From positions 868,001 through 932,000 of the forward strand of contig NW_026912175.1 of assembly GCF_963662255.1 (NCBI RefSeq): DNA of 64,000 nt, read 5' to 3'. The notes beneath the pieces are model-generated. The model saw only the letters and a list, made by a program, of their open reading frames with translations. It was not told the DNA's origin and did no database searches. Position 1 is the first letter of the stretch; each line of letters opens with the position of its first letter. The translations under genes were made by a program, and so were the position numbers. This stretch comes from Cinclus cinclus (Eukaryota > Chordata > Aves > Passeriformes > Cinclidae). Shown here piece after piece: positions 21,658-33,873 of this stretch.

Positions 21658-23036
21658 ATGTTCCCCCCTCTTTTCCCCCATTGTGCTGCTCTGATGAATG
21701 CCTTGAGCATGGAACGACTTAAGCCAGCAAGTATTCCTCGCCGGCCACCTCTCGCTGTGCAAGAGGTATGCCGTGGACCCTTTGAACGCTGCCAAGCAAA
21801 AAGCAGAGCAGTGACCATAAAAGCGAGGAGAGAGCATGCACGAAGCACACTAGTTCTGTCTAGTGCTTTCCGTGCAGAGAGGTGGCAAAGCTGAATGCCG
21901 TGCCAGAGCTTCACTTCTCGCTGGAGCACAGGAAGGCAAGAATGAAGAGGCAGAACACAGCCTTGGTTTCAGCAGCCTCCGGGGCTGCAAAAGTTCAGCA
22001 ATAGCTCTGTCAAAGCAGAACTCGGCTGAGAATGCTCTCGCAGCTTGGCAAAGTTAGGCGCAGCTGTTGACCAGCTCTGCCCGTGGCCACAGGCTGCTTC
22101 TTCCACCTTCACTGTGGCAGAGCTTTTGCGGAGCAGAGAGGGCATTCTTGAAGTGCGTGTTCTCCAGGGTGCTGTGAAACAGACCCTAGCACGCTGTCTC
22201 GCTGATCCTGGCTTTCGGCAAGCAGGCGTGCCAGACCGCCTACATTCTGCACTCTGGCAGCCTAGTTGCCAGCTTTCGGCAGCTGCTGTCCTAGCAAGGA
22301 AGCTCAGGGAGTCAAAGCCAGTGCCGGGCGGCACCTTTCTGCTTTGCCCGCCTAAGCGGCGCCACGCTCCCTCGGATACTGTGTCCTTTCCCTCTGCACT
22401 GCGTCTGCCGAGGTGCTCTGTGCCTCTCGGAGCAGAAGGGCAAAGGACAATGTTTTCCACAGCAGGGTAGAAATGGCATTGCTAGCAGGAAAGCTAGATG
22501 CCTTGGAACTGTCCCCTTAGCCCTTGCCACTCACTTCAGGCTCGTACGCTGAGCAGAACAGCCTGCTGTTCTGAAGCTTGGCTGGCTGCCGTTCGTGCCC
22601 AGACGCGATTTCCTTCCCAAGGAGGCGAAGCGCCGTCTACTTCTCGCAGCGAGCACGCTGCTCCTGGCTTTCGCTTCTGCCGCAACGAGCTCGCTACGAG
22701 CACTTTTCTTCTCAACCCTCTAGACCATTGCGTTCTGCTTTTCTTGTCTCGTGAATGGAGACGGAAAGCTTCTCGGCTACAATCTCGCCTAGAACAACTG
22801 CGGCTACACATTAAGCTCGCCCGGAACGCCCTGCTGAAACTTGCCTTCTGGCACCACATTCGCGGGGCAGCCGTCTTTCTTCGGCCACCTGCCAAGTGGC
22901 CCCATATCGCCGCGCTCGTTGCACTCCGCTTGTCAGATTGGCTTCCCGTGGCGCTGATTTCAGCCTGGCCAAATACTAGCGCTGCGGAGAGCTGTCTCGC
23001 AGACAATCATGTTCCAGCATAGAAATTTGTCCTGCA
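21658..23036 (+). repeat. Monomer U16, long, mosaic
   Basis: C/G/T/T left with G327 (as U2 or U17) joined to S-middle, 39-base segment and A1208 (as U15). Carries C at 21678, shared only with U17, and a private G at 22150. Long follows long here, the only such case in the window. Confidence 0.98.
22687..22725 (+). repeat. 39-base optional segment, U16
   Basis: Same segment, 1379 bases after the one in U15: the only two adjacent long monomers. Confidence 0.95.
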
Positions 23037-24376
23037 ATGTTCCCCCCTCTTTTCCCCCATTGTGCTGCTCTGATGAATGCCTTGAGCATGGAACGACTTA
23101 AGCCAGCAAGTATTCCTCGCCGGCCACCTCTCGCTGTGCAAGAGGTATGCCGTGGACCCTTTGAACGCTGCCAAGCAAAAAGCAGAGCAGTGACCATAAA
23201 AGCGAGGAGAGAGCATGCACGAAGCACACTAGTTCTGTCTAGTGCTTTCCGTGCAGAGAGGTGGCAAAGCTGAATGCCGTGCCAGAGCTTCACTTCTCGC
23301 TGGAGCACAGGAAGGCAAGAATGAAGAGGCAGAACACAGCCTTGGTTTCAGCAGCCTCCGGGGCTGCAAAAGTTCAGCAATAGCTCTGTCAAAGCAGAAC
23401 TCGGCTGAGAATGCTCTCGCAGCTTGGCAAAGTTAGGCGCAGCTGTTGACCAGCTCTGCCCGTGGCCACAGGCTGCTTCTTCCACCTTCACTGTGGCAGA
23501 GCTTTTGCGGAACAGAGAGGGCATTCTTCAAGGGCGTGTTCTCCAAGGTGCTGTGAAACAGACCCTAGCACGCTGTCTCGCTGATCCTGGCTTTCGGCAA
23601 GCAGGCGTGCCAGACCGCCTACATTCTGCACTCTGGCAGCCTAGTTGCCAGCTTTCGGCAGCTGCTGTCCTAGCAAGGAAGCTCAGGGAGTCAAAGCCAG
23701 TGCCGGGCGGCACCTTTCTGCTTTGCCCGCCTAAGCGGCGCCACGCTCCCTCGGATACTGTGTCCTTTCCCTCTGCACTGCGTCTGCCGAGGTGCTCTGT
23801 GCCTCTCGGAGCAGAAGGGCAAAGGACAATGTTTTCCACAGCAGGGTAGAAATGGCATTGCTAGCAGGAAAGCTAGATGCCTTGGAACTGTCCCCTTAGC
23901 CCTTGCCACTCACTTCAGGCTCGTACGCTGAGCAGAACAGCCTGCTGTTCTGAAGCTTGGCTGGCTGCCGTTCGTGCCCAGACGCGATTTCCTTCCCAAG
24001 GAGGCGAAGCGCCGTCTACTTCTCGCAGCGAGCACGCTGCTCCTGGCTTTCGCTTCTGCCGCAACCATTGCGTTCTGCTTTTCTTGTCTCGTGAATGGAG
24101 ACGGAAAGCTTCTCGGCTACAATCTCGCCTAGAACAACTGCGGCTACACATTAAGCTCGCCCGGAACGCCCTGCTGAAACTTGCCTTCTGGCACCACATT
24201 CGCGGGGCAGCCGTCTTTCTTCGGCCACCTGCCAAGTGGCCCCGTATCGCCGCGCTCGTTGCACTCCGCTTGTCAGATTGGCTTCCCGTGGCGCTGATTT
24301 CAGCCTGGCCAAATACTAGCGCTGCGGAGAGCTGTCTCGCAGACAATCATGTTCCAGCATAGAAATTTGTCCTGCA
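23037..24376 (+). repeat. Monomer U17, short
   Basis: C/G/T/T left, G327, A476 G497 C527, G992 T1056 G1208. Shares the C at monomer position 21 (23057) with U16. Confidence 0.98.
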
Positions 24377-25755
24377 ATGTTCCCCCCTCTTTTCCCGCAT
24401 TGTGCTGTTCTGATGAATGCCTTGAGCATGGAACGACTTAAGCCAGCAAGTATTCCTCGCCGGCCACCTCTCGCTGTGCAAGAGGTATGCCGTGGACCCT
24501 TGGAACGCTGCCAAGCAAAAAGCAGAGCAGTGACCATAAAAGCGAGGAGAGAGCATGCACGAAGCACACTAGTTCTGTCTAGTGCTTTCCGTGCAGAGAG
24601 GTGGCAAAGCTGAATGCCGTGCCAGAGCTTCACTTCTCGCTGGAGCACAGGAAGGCAAGAATGAAGAGGCAGAACACAGCCTTGGTTTCAGCAGCCTCCG
24701 GGGCTGCAAAAGTTCAGCAATAGCTCTGTCAAAGCAGAACTCGGCTGAGAATGCTCTCGCAGCTTGGCAAAGTTAGGCGCAGCTGTTGACCAGCTCTGCC
24801 CGTGGCCACAGGCTGCTTCTTCCACCTTCACTGTGGCAGAGCTTTTGCGGAACAGAGACGGCATTCTTCAAGGGCGTGTTCTCCAAGGTGCTGTGAAACA
24901 GACCCTAGCACGCTGTCTCGCTGATCCTGGCTTTCGGCAAGCAGGCGTGCCAGACCGCCTACATTCTGCACTCTGGCAGCCTAGTTGCCAGCTTTCGGCA
25001 GCTGCTGTCCTAGCAAGGAAGCTCAGGGAGTCAAAGCCAGTGCCGGGCGGCACCTTTCTGCTTTGCCCGCCTAAGCGGCGCCACGCTCCCTCGGATACTG
25101 TGTCCTTTCCCTCTGCACTGCGTCTGCCGAGGTGCTCTGTGCCTCTCGGAGCAGAAGGGCAAAGGACAATGTTTTCCACAGCAGGGTAGAAATGGCATTG
25201 CTAGCAGGAAAGCTAGATGCCTTGGAACTGTCCCCTTAGCCCTTGCCACTCACTTCAGGCTCGTACGCTGAGCAGAACAGCCTGCTGTTCTGAAGCTTGG
25301 CTGGCTGCCGTTCGTGCCCAGACGCGATTTCCTTCCCAAGGAGGCGAAGCGCCGTCTACTTCTCGCAGCGAGCACGCTGCTCCTGGCTTTCGCTTCTGCC
25401 GCAACGAGCTCGCTACGAGCACTTTTCTTCTCAACCCTCTAGACCATTGCGTTCTGCTTTTCTTGTCTCGTGAATGGAGACGGAAAGCTTCTCGGCTACA
25501 ATCTCGCCTAGAACAACTGCGGCTACACATTAAGCTCGCCCGGAACGCCCTGCTGAAACTTGCCTTCTGGCACCACATTCGCGGGGCAGCCGTCTTTCTT
25601 CGGCCACCTGCCAAGTGGCCCCGTATCGCCGCGCTCGTTGCACTCCGCTTGTCAGATTGGCTTCCCGTGGCGCTGATTTCAGCCTGGCCAAATACTAGCG
25701 CTGCGGAGAGCTGTCTCGCAGACAATCATGTTCCAGCATAGAAATTTGTCCTGCA
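24377..25755 (+). repeat. Monomer U18, long
   Basis: T/G/G/T left, G327, C483, A476 G497 C527, C550; 39-base segment; G1208. Counterpart of U5. Confidence 0.98.
25406..25444 (+). repeat. 39-base optional segment, U18
   Basis: Same segment and junctions as in U1. Confidence 0.95.
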
Positions 25756-27095
25756 ATGTTCCCCCCTCTTTTCCCGCATTGTGCTGCTCTGATGAATGCC
25801 TTGAGCATGGAACGACTTAAGCCAGCAAGTATTCCTCGCCGGCCACCTCTCGCTGTGCAAGAGGTATGCCGTGGACCCTTGGAACGCTGCCAAGCAAAAA
25901 GCAGAGCAGTGACCATAAAAGCGAGGAGAGAGCATGCACGAAGCACACTAGTTCTGTCTAGTGCTTTCCGTGCAGAGAGGTGGCAAAGCTGAATGCCGTG
26001 CCAGAGCTTCACTTCTCGCTGGAGCACAGGAAGGCAAGAATGAAGAGGCAGAACACAGCCTTGGTTTCAGCAGCCTCCGGGGCTGCAAAAGTTCAGCAAT
26101 AGCTCTGTCAAAGCAGAACTCGGCTGAGAATGCTCTCGCAGCTTGGCAAAGTTAGGCGCAGCTGTTGACCAGCTCTGCCCGTGGCCACAGGCTGCTTCTT
26201 CCACCTTCACTGTGGCAGAGCTTTTGCGGAACAGAGAGGGCATTCTTCAAGGGCGTGTTCTCCAAGGTGCTGTGAAACAGACCCTAGCACGCTGTCTCGC
26301 TGATCCTGGCTTTCGGCAAGCAGGCGTGCCAGACCGCCTACATTCTGCACTCTGGCAGCCTAGTTGCCAGCTTTCGGCAGCTGCTGTCCTAGCAAGGAAG
26401 CTCAGGGAGTCAAAGCCAGTGCCGGGCGGCACCTTTCTGCTTTGCCCGCCTAAGCGGCGCCACGCTCCCTCGGATACTGTGTCCTTTCCCTCTGCACTGC
26501 GTCTGCCGAGGTGCTCTGTGCCTCTCGGAGCAGAAGGGCAAAGGACAATGTTTTCCACAGCAGGGTAGAAATGGCATTGCTAGCAGGAAAGCTAGATGCC
26601 TTGGAACTGTCCCCTTAGCCCTTGCCACTCACTTCAGGCTCGTACGCTGAGCAGAACAGCCTGCTGTTCTGAAGCTTGGCTGGCTGCCGTTCGTGCCCAG
26701 ACGCGATTTCCTTCCCAAGGAGGCGAAGCGCCCTCTACTTCTCGCAGCGAGCACGCTGCTCCTGGCTTTCGCTTCTGCCGCAACCATTGCGTTCTGCTTT
26801 TCTTGTCTCGTGAATGGAGACGGAAAGCTTCTCGGCTACAATCTCGCCTAGAACAACTGCGGCTACACATTAAGCTCGCCCGGAACGCCCTGCTGAAACT
26901 TGCCTTCTGGCACCACATTCGCGGGGCAGCCGTCTTTCTTCGGCCACCTGCCAAGTGGCCCCGTATCGCCGCGCTCGTTGCACTCCGCTTGTCAGATTGG
27001 CTTCCCGTGGCGCTGATTTCAGCCTGGCCAAATACTAGCGCTGCGGAGAGCTGTCTCGCAGACAATCATGTTCCAGCATAGAAATTTGTCCTGCA
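25756..27095 (+). repeat. Monomer U19, short
   Basis: C/G/G/T left, G327, A476 G497 A510 C527, C978, G992. Counterpart of U6. Confidence 0.98.
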
Positions 27096-28474
27096 ATGTT
27101 CCCCCCTCTTTTCCCGCATTGTGCTGTTCTGATGAATGCCTTGAGCATGGAACGACTTAAGCCAGCAAGTATTCCTCACCGGCCACCTCTCGCTGTGCAA
27201 GAGGTATGCCGTGGACCCTTTGAACGCTGCCAAGCAAAAAGCAGAGCAGTGACCATAAAAGCGAGGAGAGAGCATGCAGGAAGCACACTAGTTCTGTCTA
27301 GTGCTTTCCGTGCAGAGAGGCGGCAAAGCTGAATGCCGTGCCAGAGCTTCACTTCTCGCTGGAGCACAGGAAGGCAAGAATGAAGAGGCAGAACACAGCC
27401 TTGGTTTCAGCAGCCTCCGGGACTGCAAAAGTTCAGCAATAGCTCTGTCAAAGCAGAACTCGGCTGAGAATGCTCTCGCAGCTTGGGAAAGTTAGGCGCA
27501 GCTGTTGACCAGCTCTGCCCGTGGCCACAGGCTGCTTCTTCCACCTTCACTGTGGCAGAGCTTTTGCGGAACAGAGACGGCATTCTTCAAGGGCGTGTTC
27601 TCCAAGGTGCTGTGAAACAGACCCTAGCACGCTGTCTCGCTGATCCTGGCTTTCGGCAAGCAGGCGTGCCAGACCGCCTACATTCTGCACTCTGGCAGCC
27701 TAGTTGCCAGCTTTCGGCAGCTGCTGTCCTAGCAAGGAAGCTCAGGGAGTCAAAGCCAGTGCCGGGCGGCACCTTTCTGCTTTGCCCGCCTAAGCGGCGC
27801 CACGCTCCCTCGGATACTGTGTCCTTTCCCTCTGCACTGCGTCTGCCGAGGTGCTCTGTGCCTCTCGGAGCAGAAGGGCAAAGGACAATGTTTTCCACAG
27901 CAGGGTAGAAATGGCATTGCTAGCAGGAAAGCTAGATGCCTTGGAACTGTCCCCTTAGCCCTTGCCACTCACTTCAGGCTCGTACGCTGAGCAGAACAGC
28001 CTGCTGTTCTGAAGCTTGGCTGGCTGCCGTTCGTGCCCAGACGCGATTTCCTTCCCAAGGAGGCGAAGCGCCGTCTACTTCTCGCAGCGAGCACGCTGCT
28101 CCTGGCTTTCGCTTCTGCCGCAACGAGCTCGCTACGAGCACTTTTCTTCTCAACCCTCTAGACCATTGCGTTCTGCTTTTCTTGTCTCGTGAATGGAGAC
28201 GGAAAGCTTCTCGGCTACAATCTCGCCTAGAACAACTGCGGCTACACATTAAGCTCGCCCGGAACGCCCTGCTGAAACTTGCCTTCTGGCACCACATTCG
28301 CGGGGCAGCCGTCTTTCTTCGGCCACCTGCCAAGTGGCCCCATATCGCCGCGCTCGTTGCACTCCGCTTGTCAGATTGGCTTCCCGTGGCGCTGATTTCA
28401 GTCTGGCCAAATACTAGCGCTGCGGAGAGCTGTCTCGCAGACAATCATGTTCCAGCATAGAAATTTGTCCTGCA
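27096..28474 (+). repeat. Monomer U20, long
   Basis: T/A/T/C left with G184, A327, G392, C483; 39-base segment; A1208 and T1268. Counterpart of U7, with a different right end. Confidence 0.98.
28125..28163 (+). repeat. 39-base optional segment, U20
   Basis: Same segment and junctions as in U1. Confidence 0.95.
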
Positions 28475-29814
28475 ATGTTCCCCCCTCTTTTCCCGCATTG
28501 TGCTGTTCTGATGAATGCCTTGAGCATGGAACGACTTAAGCCAGCAAGTATTCCTCACCGGCCACCTCTCGCTGTGCAAGAGGTATGCCGTGGACCCTTT
28601 GAACGCTGCCAAGCAAAAAGCAGAGCAGTGACCATAAAAGCGAGGAGAGAGCATGCACGAAGCACACTAGTTCTGTCTAGTGCTTTCCGTGCAGAGAGGT
28701 GGCAAAGCTGAATGCCGTGCCAGAGCTTCACTTCTCGCTGGAGCACAGGAAGGCAAGAATGAAGAGGCAGAACACAGCCTTGGTTTCAGCAGCCTCCGGG
28801 GCTGCAAAAGTTCAGCAATAGCTCTGTCAAAGCAGAACTCGGCTGAGAATGCTCTCGCAGCTTGGCAAAGTTAGGCGCAGCTGTTGACCAGCTCTGCCCG
28901 TGGCCACAGGCTGCTTCTTCCACCTTCACTGTGGCAGAGCTTTTGCGGAACAGAGAGGGCATTCTTCAAGGGCGTGTTCTCCAAGGTGCTGTGAAACAGA
29001 GCCTAGCACGCTGTCTCGCTGATCCTGGCTTTCGGCAAGCAGGCGTGCCAGACCGCCTACATTCTGCACTCTGGCAGCCTAGTTGCCAGCTTTCGGCAGC
29101 TGCTGTCCTAGCAAGGAAGCTCAGGGAGTCAAAGCCAGTGCCGGGCGGCACCTTTCTGCTTTGCCCGCCTAAGCGGCGCCACGCTCCCTCGGATACTGTG
29201 TCCTTTCCCTCTGCACTGCGTCTGCCGAGGTGCTCTGTGCCTCTCGGAGCAGAAGGGCAAAGGACAATGTTTTCCACAGCAGGGTAGAAATGGCATTGCT
29301 AGCAGGAAAGCTAGATGCCTTGGAACTGTCCCCTTAGCCCTTGCCACTCACTTCAGGCTCGTACGCTGAGCAGAACAGCCTGCTGTTCTGAAGCTTGGCT
29401 GGCTGCCGTTCGTGCCCAGACGCGATTTCCTTCCCAAGGAGGCGAAGCGCCCTCTACTTCTCGCAGCGAGCACGCTGCTCCTGGCTTTCGCTTCTGCCGC
29501 AACCATTGCGTTCTGCTTTTCTTGTCTCGTGAATGGAGACGGAAAGCTTCTCGGCTACAATCTCGCCTAGAACAACTGCGGCTACACATTAAGCTCGCCC
29601 GGAACGCCCTGCTGAAACTTGCCTTCTGGCACCACATTCGCGGGGCAGCCGTCTTTCTTCGGCCACCTGCCAAGTGGCCCCGTATCGCCGCGCTCGTTGC
29701 ACTCCGCTTGTCAGATTGGCTTCCCGTGGCGCTGATTTCAGCCTGGCCAAATACTAGCGCTGCGGAGAGCTGTCTCGCAGACAATCATGTTCCAGCATAG
29801 AAATTTGTCCTGCA
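28475..29814 (+). repeat. Monomer U21, short
   Basis: T/A/T/T left, G327, N-middle, G923, C978, G992. Like B-type but with G923. Confidence 0.98.
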
Positions 29815-31154
29815 ATGTTCCCCCCTCTTTTCCCGCATTGTGCTGCTCTGATGAATGCCTTGAGCATGGAACGACTTAAGCCAGCAAGTATTCCTCGCCG
29901 GCCACCTCTCGCTGTGCAAGAGGTATGCCGTGGACCCTTGGAACGCTGCCAAGCAAAAAGCAGAGCAGTGACCATAAAAGCGAGGAGAGAGCATGCACGA
30001 AGCACACTAGTTCTGTCTAGTGCTTTCCGTGCAGAGAGGCGGCAAAGCTGAATGCCGTGCCAGAGCTTCACTTCTCGCTGGAGCACAGGAAGGCAAGAAT
30101 GAAGAGGCAGAACACAGCCTTGGTTTCAGCAGCCTCCGGGACTGCAAAAGTTCAGCAATAGCTCTGTCAAAGCAGAACTCGGCTGAGAATGCTCTCGCAG
30201 CTTGGCAAAGTTAGGCGCAGCTGTTGACCAGCTCTGCCCGTGGCCACAGGCTGCTTCTTCCACCTTCACTGTGGCAGAGCTTTTGCGGAGCAGAGAGGGC
30301 ATTCTTCAAGTGCGTGTTCTCCAGGGTGCTGTGAAACAGACCCTAGCACGCTGTCTCGCTGATCCTGGCTTTCGGCAAGCAGGCGTGCCAGACCGCCTAC
30401 ATTCTGCACTCTGGCAGCCTAGTTGCCAGCTTTCGGCAGCTGCTGTCCTAGCAAGGAAGCTCAGGGAGTCAAAGCCAGTGCCGGGCGGCACCTTTCTGCT
30501 TTGCCCGCCTAAGCGGCGCCACGCTCCCTCGGATACTGTGTCCTTTCCCTCTGCACTGCGTCTGCCGAGGTGCTCTGTGCCTCTCGGAGCAGAAGGGCAA
30601 AGGACAATGTTTTCCACAGCAGGGTAGAAATGGCATTGCTAGCAGGAAAGCTAGATGCCTTGGAACTGTCCCCTTAGCCCTTGCCACTCACTTCAGGCTC
30701 GTACGCTGAGCAGAACAGCCTGCTGTTCTGAAGCTTGGCTGGCTGCCGTTCGTGCCCAGACGCGATTTCCTTCCCAAGGAGGCGAAGCGCCCTCTACTTC
30801 TCGCAGCGAGCACGCTGCTCCTGGCTTTCGCTTCTGCCGCAACCATTGCGTTCTGCTTTTCTTGTCTCGTGAATGGAGACGGAAAGCTTCTCGGCTACAA
30901 TCTCGCCTAGAACAACTGCGGCTACACATTAAGCTCGCCCGGAACGCCCTGCTGAAACTTGCCTTCTGGCACCACATTCGCGGGGCAGCCGTCTTTCTTC
31001 GGCCACCTGCCAAGTGGCCCCGTATCGCCGCGCTCGTTGCACTCCGCTTGTCAGATTGGCTTCCCGTGGCGCTGATTTCAGCCTGGCCAAATACTAGCGC
31101 TGCGGAGAGCTGTCTCGCAGACAATCATGTTCCAGCATAGAAATTTGTCCTGCA
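29815..31154 (+). repeat. Monomer U22, short
   Basis: C-type left and middle (C/G/G/C, A327, S-middle) but C978, shared with its neighbour U21. Confidence 0.98.
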
Positions 31155-32533
31155 ATGTTCCCCCCTCTTTTCCCGCATTGTGCTGTTCTGATGAATGCCT
31201 TGAGCATGGAACGACTTAAGCCAGCAAGTATTCCTCACCGGCCACCTCTCGCTGTGCAAGAGGTATGCCGTGGACCCTTTGAACGCTGCCAAGCAAAAAG
31301 CAGAGCAGTGACCATAAAAGCGAGGAGAGAGCATGCACGAAGCACACTAGTTCTGTCTAGTGCTTTCCGTGCAGAGAGGTGGCAAAGCTGAATGCCGTGC
31401 CAGAGCTTCACTTCTCGCTGGAGCACAGGAAGGCAAGAATGAAGAGGCAGAACACAGCCTTGGTTTCAGCAGCCTCCGGGGCTGCAAAAGTTCAGCAATA
31501 GCTCTGTCAAAGCAGAACTCGGCTGAGAATGCTCTCGCAGCTTGGCAAAGTTAGGCGCAGCTGTTGACCAGCTCTGCCCGTGGCCACAGGCTGCTTCTTC
31601 CACCTTCACTGTGGCAGAGCTTTTGCGGAACAGAGACGGCATTCTTCAAGGGCGTGTTCTCCAAGGTGCTGTGAAACAGACCCTAGCACGCTGTCTCGCT
31701 GATACTGGCTTTCGGCAAGCAGGCGTGCCAGACCGCCTACATTCTGCACTCTGGCAGCCTAGTTGCCAGCTTTCGGCAGCTGCTGTCCTAGCAAGGAAGC
31801 TCAGGGAGTCAAAGCCAGTGCCGGGCGGCACCTTTCTGCTTTGCCCGCCTAAGCGGCGCCACGCTCCCTCGGATACTGTGTCCTTTCCCTCTGCACTGCG
31901 TCTGCCGAGGTGCTCTCTGCCTCTCGGAGCAGAAGGGCAAAGGACAATGTTTTCCACAGCAGGGTAGAAATGGCATTGCTAGCAGGAAAGCTAGATGCCT
32001 TGGAACTGTCCCCTTAGCCCTTGCCACTCACTTCAGGCTCGTACGCTGAGCAGAACAGCCTGCTGTTCTGAAGCTTGGCTGGCTGCCGTTCGTGCCCAGA
32101 CGCGATTTCCTTCCCAAGGAGGCGAAGCGCCGTCTACTTCTCGCAGCGAGCACGCTGCTCCTGGCTTTCGCTTCTGCCGCAACGAGCTCGCTACGCGCAC
32201 TTTTCTTCTCAACCCTCTAGACCATTGCGTTCTGCTTTTCTTGTCTCGTGAATGGAGACGGAAAGCTTCTCGGCTACAATCTCGCCTAGAACAACTGCGG
32301 CTACACATTAAGCTCGCCCGGAACGCCCTGCTGAAACTTGCCTTCTGGCACCACATTCGCGGGGCAGCCGTCTTTCTTCGGCCACCTGCCAAGTGGCCCC
32401 GTATCGCCGCGCTCGTTGCACTCCGCTTGTCAGATTGGCTTCCCGTGGCGCTGATTTCAGCCTGGCCAAATACTAGCGCTGCGGAGAGCTGTCTCGCAGA
32501 CAATCATGTTCCAGCATAGAAATTTGTCCTGCA
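31155..32533 (+). repeat. Monomer U23, long, last long copy
   Basis: T/A/T/T left, G327, C483, A476 G497 C527, rare A550 and C763. Its 39-base segment has a private C at 32196. No long monomer occurs after this one. Confidence 0.98.
32184..32222 (+). repeat. 39-base optional segment, U23, last and variant
   Basis: Same segment with one private change to C at 32196. Last occurrence in the window. Confidence 0.95.
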
Positions 32534-33873
32534 ATGTTCCCCCCTCTTTTCCCGCATTGTGCTGCTCTGATGAATGCCTTGAGCATGGAACGACTTAAGC
32601 CAGCAAGTATTCCTCGCCGGCCACCTCTCGCTGTGCAAGAGGTATGCCGTGGACCCTTGGAACGCTGCCAAGCAAAAAGCAGAGCAGTGACCATAAAAGC
32701 GAGGAGAGAGCATGCAGGAAGCACACTAGTTCTGTCTAGTGCTTTCCGTGCAGAGAGGCGGCAAAGCTGAATGCCGTGCCAGAGCTTCACTTCTCGCTGG
32801 AGCACAGGAAGGCAAGAATGAAGAGGCAGAACACAGCCTTGGTTTCAGCAGCCTCCGGGACTGCAAAAGTTCAGCAATAGCTCTGTCAAAGCAGAACTCG
32901 GCTGAGAATGCTCTCGCAGCTTGGCAAAGTTAGGCGCAGCTGTTGACCAGCTCTGCCCGTGGCCACAGGCTGCTTCTTCCACCTTCACTGTGGCAGAGCT
33001 TTTGCGGAGCAGAGAGGGCATTCTTCAAGTGCGTGTTCTCCAGGGTGCTGTGAAACAGACCCTAGCACGCTGTCTCGCTGATCCTGGCTTTCGGCAAGCA
33101 GGCGTGCCAGACCGCCTACATTCTGCACTCTGGCAGCCTAGTTGCCAGCTTTCGGCAGCTGCTGTCCTAGCAAGGAAGCTCAGGGAGTCAAAGCCAGTGC
33201 CGGGCGGCACCTTTCTGCTTTGTCCGCCTAAGCGGCGCCACGCTCCCTCGGATACTGTGTCCTTTCCCTCTGCACTGCGTCTGCCGAGGTGCTCTCTGCC
33301 TCTCGGAGCAGAAGGGCAAAGGACAATGTTTTCCACAGCAGGGTAGAAATGGCATTGCTAGCAGGAAAGCTAGATGCCTTGGAACTGTCCCCTTAGCCCT
33401 TGCCACTCACTTCAGGCTCGTACGCTGAGCAGAACAGCCTGCTGTTCTGAAGCTTGGCTGGCTGCCGTTCGTGCCCAGACGCGATTTCCTTCCCAAGGAG
33501 GCGAAGCGCCGTCTACTTCTCGCACCGAGCACGCTGCTCCTGGCTTTCGCTTCTGCCGCAACCATTGCGTTCTGCTTTTCTTGTCTCGCGAATGGAGACG
33601 GAAAGCTTCTCGGCTACAATCTCGCCTAGAACAACTGCGGCTACACATTAAGCTCGCCCGGAACGCCCTGCTGAAACTTGCCTTCTGGCACCACATTCGC
33701 GGGGCAGCCGTCTTTCTTCGGCCACCTGCCAAGTGGCCCCATATCGCCGCGCTCGTTGCACTCCGCTTGTCAGATTGGCTTCCCGTGGCGCTGATTTCAG
33801 TCTGGCCAAATACTAGCGCTGCGGAGAGCTGTCTCGCAGACAATCATGTTCCAGCATAGAAATTTGTCCTGCA
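32534..33873 (+). repeat. Monomer U24, short
   Basis: C/G/G/C left with G184, A327, S-middle, T690, C763, C992 C1056, A1208, T1268. Combines rare states found in U8, U10-U11 and U20. Confidence 0.98.

Larger units (their letters stand above)
23037..28474 (+). repeat. Four-monomer block, copy 2 (U17-U20), paralogous to 5422-10859
   Basis: Second copy of the U4-U7 block. Differences from copy 1 include the C at 23057 in U17, C483 and C550 in U18 (copy 1 has G483 and A550), A510 in U19 (copy 1 has G510), and A327, A1208 and T1268 in U20. The matching ends at U20, since U21 (T/A/T/T left sites) does not resemble U8 (C/G/G/C). Confidence 0.8.

Noticed and set aside
21969..22460. 163-codon minus-strand frame, longer than its counterparts in other copies
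   Set aside because: It arises only because the single G at 22150 in U16 removes a stop codon present in the other copies.
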